17,309 bases of DNA. It comes from Corallococcus sp. CAG:1435. Its GTDB lineage: Bacteria > Bacillota > Clostridia > Christensenellales > CAG-314. A program made the position numbers and the translations under genes. The stretch covers positions 1 to 17,309 of the forward strand of contig HF998475.1 in assembly GCA_000433775.1 (NCBI GenBank), written 5' to 3'. The notes under the pieces are model-generated. The model was not told where the DNA came from. It ran no database searches and worked only from the letters and a program-made list of their open reading frames with translations. Positions within the stretch are counted from its first letter, which is position 1. Every line of letters begins with the position of its first letter. Below are positions 14,904 through 17,309 of this stretch, piece by piece.

Positions 14904-14937
14904 AATATTGCAAACTGCTGAATATTTGCAAACTGCC
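14904..14937. repeat. 17-bp tandem duplication
   Basis: AATATTGCAAACTGCTG (14904-14920) is followed immediately by AATATTTGCAAACTGCC (14921-14937), nearly identical apart from one inserted T and the end. Local duplication in non-coding DNA; no function evident. Confidence 0.7.
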
Positions 14938-15163
14938 TTACTACACGGCGGTTTGTAGTTACCGTACAAACTAATTTTTGGTCATGCGATTAGACAAAGC
15001 AAACACCGTGAACGCTTCAATTTGACGTAGGCTAATGCTTTTTCAAACAAACGTCGAAGGTTAAAAATCAAAGTGTTCGAAACCACATTTGCTTGATCGG
15101 TTTGCAGAAAAGCACGAAATTCCACGTGCAGAAATTTCGCAATATTCAAACGTTCTGTAAATA

Positions 15164-16303
15164 CTACTTCCCAAACATTGTCGCACGCAACGCTTGCGAA
15201 CAGTCTTTCAGTTTTTCCGCAAGGAATACTACTTCATCCTCTGTGTTGTACTTGGAAAAACTCAAACGGATTACTCCTTCCACAAATTGCTTTTCCAGTC
15301 CTATTGCTTTGGCAATGCGGCTTTGCTTATTTTTTGAACTGCATGCCGAACCCGTGCCGACAATTATGCCGTAACTTTCCAACATGTGAAGCAACACTTC
15401 GCCTTTGATATTTTCAAACGCCAAAGTCATTATTGCAGGTGAGCAATTTTCCACACACAGTTCACGGCAATGTGCGTCCGCTATTGCGTTGCGTATAATC
15501 TCTTTGAAATGCAAAAACTTCTGTGTGTTTTGCGGGACATTGGCAACTGCCAACTGCACGGCATCTCCCAAGGCGATTGCACCGCCGACGTATTCCGTCC
15601 CCGAACGCATACCCTTTTCCTGTCCGCCACCGTACACCAAAGAAGATATTTTTACCCCGTTTTTCACAAAAAGTACACCGCATCCCTTACCTGCGTGAAA
15701 TTTGTGTCCGGAAAGCGTGTACAGGTCAACTCCGAGGTTGGCAAGGTTGACGGGGATTTTCCCCACTGCCTGAATACCGTCGGAAAAGGTGATTGTGCGT
15801 GGATTTTTACTTTTTACCTTGTCGTTTATGTCCTTTACATCGTTTATTGCACCCGTTTCGTTGTTGACGTGCATGAAACAGGCAAGCACCGTGTCGGCAT
15901 CGACCTTGGAAAGGAAATCTTCGACGTCTATATGTCCGTCGTTGGAAACTTTTGCCAAACGTAGTTGGTAACCACGGCTTTGAAGTTCCAGCAAGGTGTT
16001 GTACACTGCGGAATGTTCCGACATGGTGGCAACAATGTTGCCTTTGCGTGATTTTACTGCGCCGAGAATCGCAATGTTGTCCGATTCGGTGCCTCCTGAC
16101 GTAAAGTAGACGGACATGTTTTGCGCCCCGAGACTTTTGGCTATTTTTTCTCGGGAAAGTGCCATTTCGTTGGAAACAAGCAAACTTGCGCTGCTGCGTG
16201 CAGACGGATTGAAATATCTGTCCCGCTGATATTCTTCTATTTTTGCCAAAACACCGTCGTCGATTCGTGTTGTGGCACAGTTGTCAAAATAACAAATTTT
16301 CAT
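15164..16303 (-). CDS. Cysteine desulfurase (NifS/IscS family), probable sulfur donor to ThiI
   Basis: A PLP enzyme that takes sulfur from L-cysteine as an enzyme-bound persulfide and releases alanine. It has 379 residues. Seen: the family N-terminus YFDNCATT, TSGGTESDN, SEHSAVYNT, HVNNETGAI, SDGIQAVGK, SGHKFHAGKG with PLP-binding Lys201, RSGTEYVGG, and GTGSACSSKNKQ with catalytic Cys321 on a short loop. It is followed by thiI, as in B. subtilis nifZ-thiI, so 4-thiouridine synthesis is the likely main role; Fe-S cluster assembly is also possible. The ATG at 16303 is fixed by homology, but there is no ribosome binding site: copy C of a dispersed element ends 3 bases upstream. That is unusual next to the strong GGAGG sites of mutS, miaB and thiI. 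Confidence 0.95.
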   Translation of the reverse strand: MKICYFDNCATTRIDDGVLAKIEEYQRDRYFNPSARSSASLLVSNEMALSREKIAKSLGAQNMSVYFTSGGTESDNIAILGAVKSRKGNIVATMSEHSAVYNTLLELQSRGYQLRLAKVSNDGHIDVEDFLSKVDADTVLACFMHVNNETGAINDVKDINDKVKSKNPRTITFSDGIQAVGKIPVNLANLGVDLYTLSGHKFHAGKGCGVLFVKNGVKISSLVYGGGQEKGMRSGTEYVGGAIALGDAVQLAVANVPQNTQKFLHFKEIIRNAIADAHCRELCVENCSPAIMTLAFENIKGEVLLHMLESYGIIVGTGSACSSKNKQSRIAKAIGLEKQFVEGVIRLSFSKYNTEDEVVFLAEKLKDCSQALRATMFGK

Positions 16304-16306
16304 ATA

Positions 16307-16353
16307 TTATGTCTGTAATACTATTCTGCGAAATGCAGTATTCTGATATACTT
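16307..16353 (-). repeat. Dispersed element, copy C (abutting the desulfurase start)
   Basis: Matches copy A (3118-3158) over about 41 bp and copy B (12925-12946) over 22 bp. On the minus strand it carries CAGAATA twice, starting 17 bp apart, exactly as copy A carries CAGAAATA and CAGAATA. CTGC and GCAG around ATTTC could form a small hairpin. CATAAT near the start could serve as a -10 box, but would then leave almost no leader. It may be a promoter/operator or an inserted repeat. Confidence 0.7.
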
Positions 16354-16589
16354 TTGTGTTTATATATCGCAAAACAACAAAATCTGTGTTTTTTCCTTTA
16401 TGTTCGCTTCAATATGTTTGTGTCAAATGCCCTTACAAACACTTTACAACTTCCTTGCCAACTGAAAACATGTTTCGATTTGGTAATTTTGGCATATTTA
16501 CCGTGAAGAAAAAATTGTCTTTCAAAGGTGCTTTGTCTTTAAGAAAACGGTGCTTTAAGCAACACGGCCTGTCGTTGCACGGCATTTTG

Positions 16590-17309
16590 TTACTTCAACG
16601 TAACTACCGTTACACCGCTTTCGCCTTCGCCGTATTTGCCTAGACGGAAATCCAAAACGTTTTTGTTGTTTCGCAAATAGGAATGTATGCCTGCACGCAA
16701 ACGTCCCGTCCCCATGCCGTGAATAATCCAGATTTGGTTCAGCCCCGCAAGCAATGCCTGATCGATGAACGCGTCGACGTTGGACACCGCTTCATCCACA
16801 GTTTGACCAATGACATTTATCTCGTTGTTTATGCTTCGTGTGTTTATTTCCGTTTTGGGGGCGGATTTTCCGCCATAGGTACGAGCAGTTTTTTCGTTTA
16901 CTTCCGATACGCTGTAATAAAGGTCGTCGGCGGTAACTTCCGTACTTATAGAACCGCAACGCACGGTAATTCTTTTGGGGCTTTTGATATCGGTGACTTT
17001 CACCTGCACACCGAGGCGGTTGGAATAGACGGTGTCGCCCACTTTGAGTTTGGAAAAGTCCACCTTGTCGCCGGTGAAAATTATTTCGTCGTCGTTGTCC
17101 TGTTGTTGGAAAGATATGTTTTTCAGTTGTTTTGCTTTGGCACGTGCGGCAAACAAATCTCTGTCGGCTATTTCGTTGCCGGTGAGCAACTCTTTCATTT
17201 CAGCAATAATTTCATCAGCCTGTTCTTTGGCTTTTTCCACTATTTTTTCCGCTTCTTTTTTCGAGCCCTGCAACAACTTTTCCCGTTCGTTTTGCAAACT
17301 TCCGTTCAG
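16590..17309 (-). CDS. mutS2: Endonuclease MutS2, C-terminal part (cut by window edge)
   Basis: Only the last 239 codons or so are in the window; the frame stays open to base 17309, so the gene begins to the right. Visible in order are the end of a charged coiled coil (KKEAEKIVEKAKEQADEI), a KOW-like segment (FSKLKVGDTVYSNRLG) and a C-terminal Smr domain (about the last 80 residues) with the HGMGTGRLRAGI motif and the final GVTVVTLK strand. MutS2 proteins bind branched DNA and suppress recombination; in B. subtilis MutS2 also acts on collided ribosomes. The Smr motif usually written LDLRG is INVIG here, so the acidic and basic residues thought important for its activity are missing. The stop TAA is at 16590-16592. 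Confidence 0.93.
   Translation of the reverse strand: MNGSLQNEREKLLQGSKKEAEKIVEKAKEQADEIIAEMKELLTGNEIADRDLFAARAKAKQLKNISFQQQDNDDEIIFTGDKVDFSKLKVGDTVYSNRLGVQVKVTDIKSPKRITVRCGSISTEVTADDLYYSVSEVNEKTARTYGGKSAPKTEINTRSINNEINVIGQTVDEAVSNVDAFIDQALLAGLNQIWIIHGMGTGRLRAGIHSYLRNNKNVLDFRLGKYGEGESGVTVVTLK

Larger units (their letters stand above)
14680..15163. other. Non-coding spacer between the desulfurase gene and thiI
   Basis: No gene is visible in these 484 bases, although both neighbours are on the minus strand and work together. The spacer contains a G+C-rich hairpin (14754-14787) and a 17-bp tandem duplication (14904-14937). I looked for a thiamine pyrophosphate riboswitch (CUGAGA box) on the minus strand and saw none. 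The length suggests thiI has its own promoter or a structured leader. Confidence 0.55.

Noticed and set aside
14680..15163. Possible TPP riboswitch ahead of thiI
   Set aside because: No CUGAGA-type box or paired stems typical of that riboswitch on the minus strand.
16515..16580. Hairpin-like bases (GCAAC/GTTGC, TGCT/AGCA) after mutS2
   Set aside because: Stems are only 4-5 bp with poor T-tract; too weak to call a terminator.

Overview
The window looks like chromosomal DNA of a low-GC Bacillota, most likely an uncultured member of the Clostridia. The evidence is the miaB-mutS-mutL-miaA gene order, an endonuclease-type MutL, MutS2 with a Smr tail, a ThiI without a rhodanese domain next to a cysteine desulfurase, a YnbB-type PLP enzyme downstream of miaA, and strong GGAGG-type ribosome binding sites. 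Only two of the eight genes (the class A PBP and thiI) combine an ATG start with an otherwise ordinary layout; several starts or junctions are odd. No phage, transposase, CRISPR, rRNA or tRNA was found.

Layout. 1-1881: a long stretch with no convincing gene. It has a GC-richer tip (1-170) ending in a perfect 15-bp hairpin, then AT-rich DNA with a 21-bp tandem duplication, a second hairpin and, at 1691-1721, a minus-strand terminator. 1882-3090 (-): YnbB / methionine gamma-lyase family PLP enzyme. 3091-3492: non-coding, with one copy of a dispersed element and a 10-bp inverted repeat. 3493-10233 (-): miaB, mutS, mutL and miaA, all overlapping, apparently driven by a good sigma-A promoter at 10289-10317. 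10362-12536 (+): divergent class A penicillin-binding protein. 12537-13527: repeat-rich non-coding DNA between convergent genes, with a strong bidirectional terminator. 13528-14679 (-): thiI. 14680-15163: non-coding leader. 15164-16303 (-): cysteine desulfurase. 16590-17309 (-): the C-terminal part of mutS2, cut by the window edge.

How the genes work together. MiaA and MiaB act in succession on tRNA A37 (i6A, then ms2i6A) and flank the MutS/MutL mismatch-repair pair. The cysteine desulfurase supplies persulfide sulfur to ThiI for 4-thiouridine in tRNA. The PBP is an independent cell-wall gene.

Most notable observations. (1) mutL and miaA form one uninterrupted 943-codon frame, but removing one A from a seven-A run at 4409-4415 restores the family-typical MutL end (...LEKMFKRIV, stop) and a TGATG overlap with miaA. 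The apparent fusion is therefore a one-base event: assembly error, true mutation, or slippage switch. (2) A roughly 41-bp element recurs directly upstream of the cysteine desulfurase and of the YnbB-type gene, both PLP enzymes linked to sulfur amino acids. Related copies lie at 12925-13134. It carries paired CAGAA(A)TA repeats exactly 17 bp apart and replaces the ribosome binding site of the desulfurase. (3) The miaB leader can fold into a hairpin whose loop carries a second GAGG. (4) The Smr domain of MutS2 has lost its LDxR-type motif.
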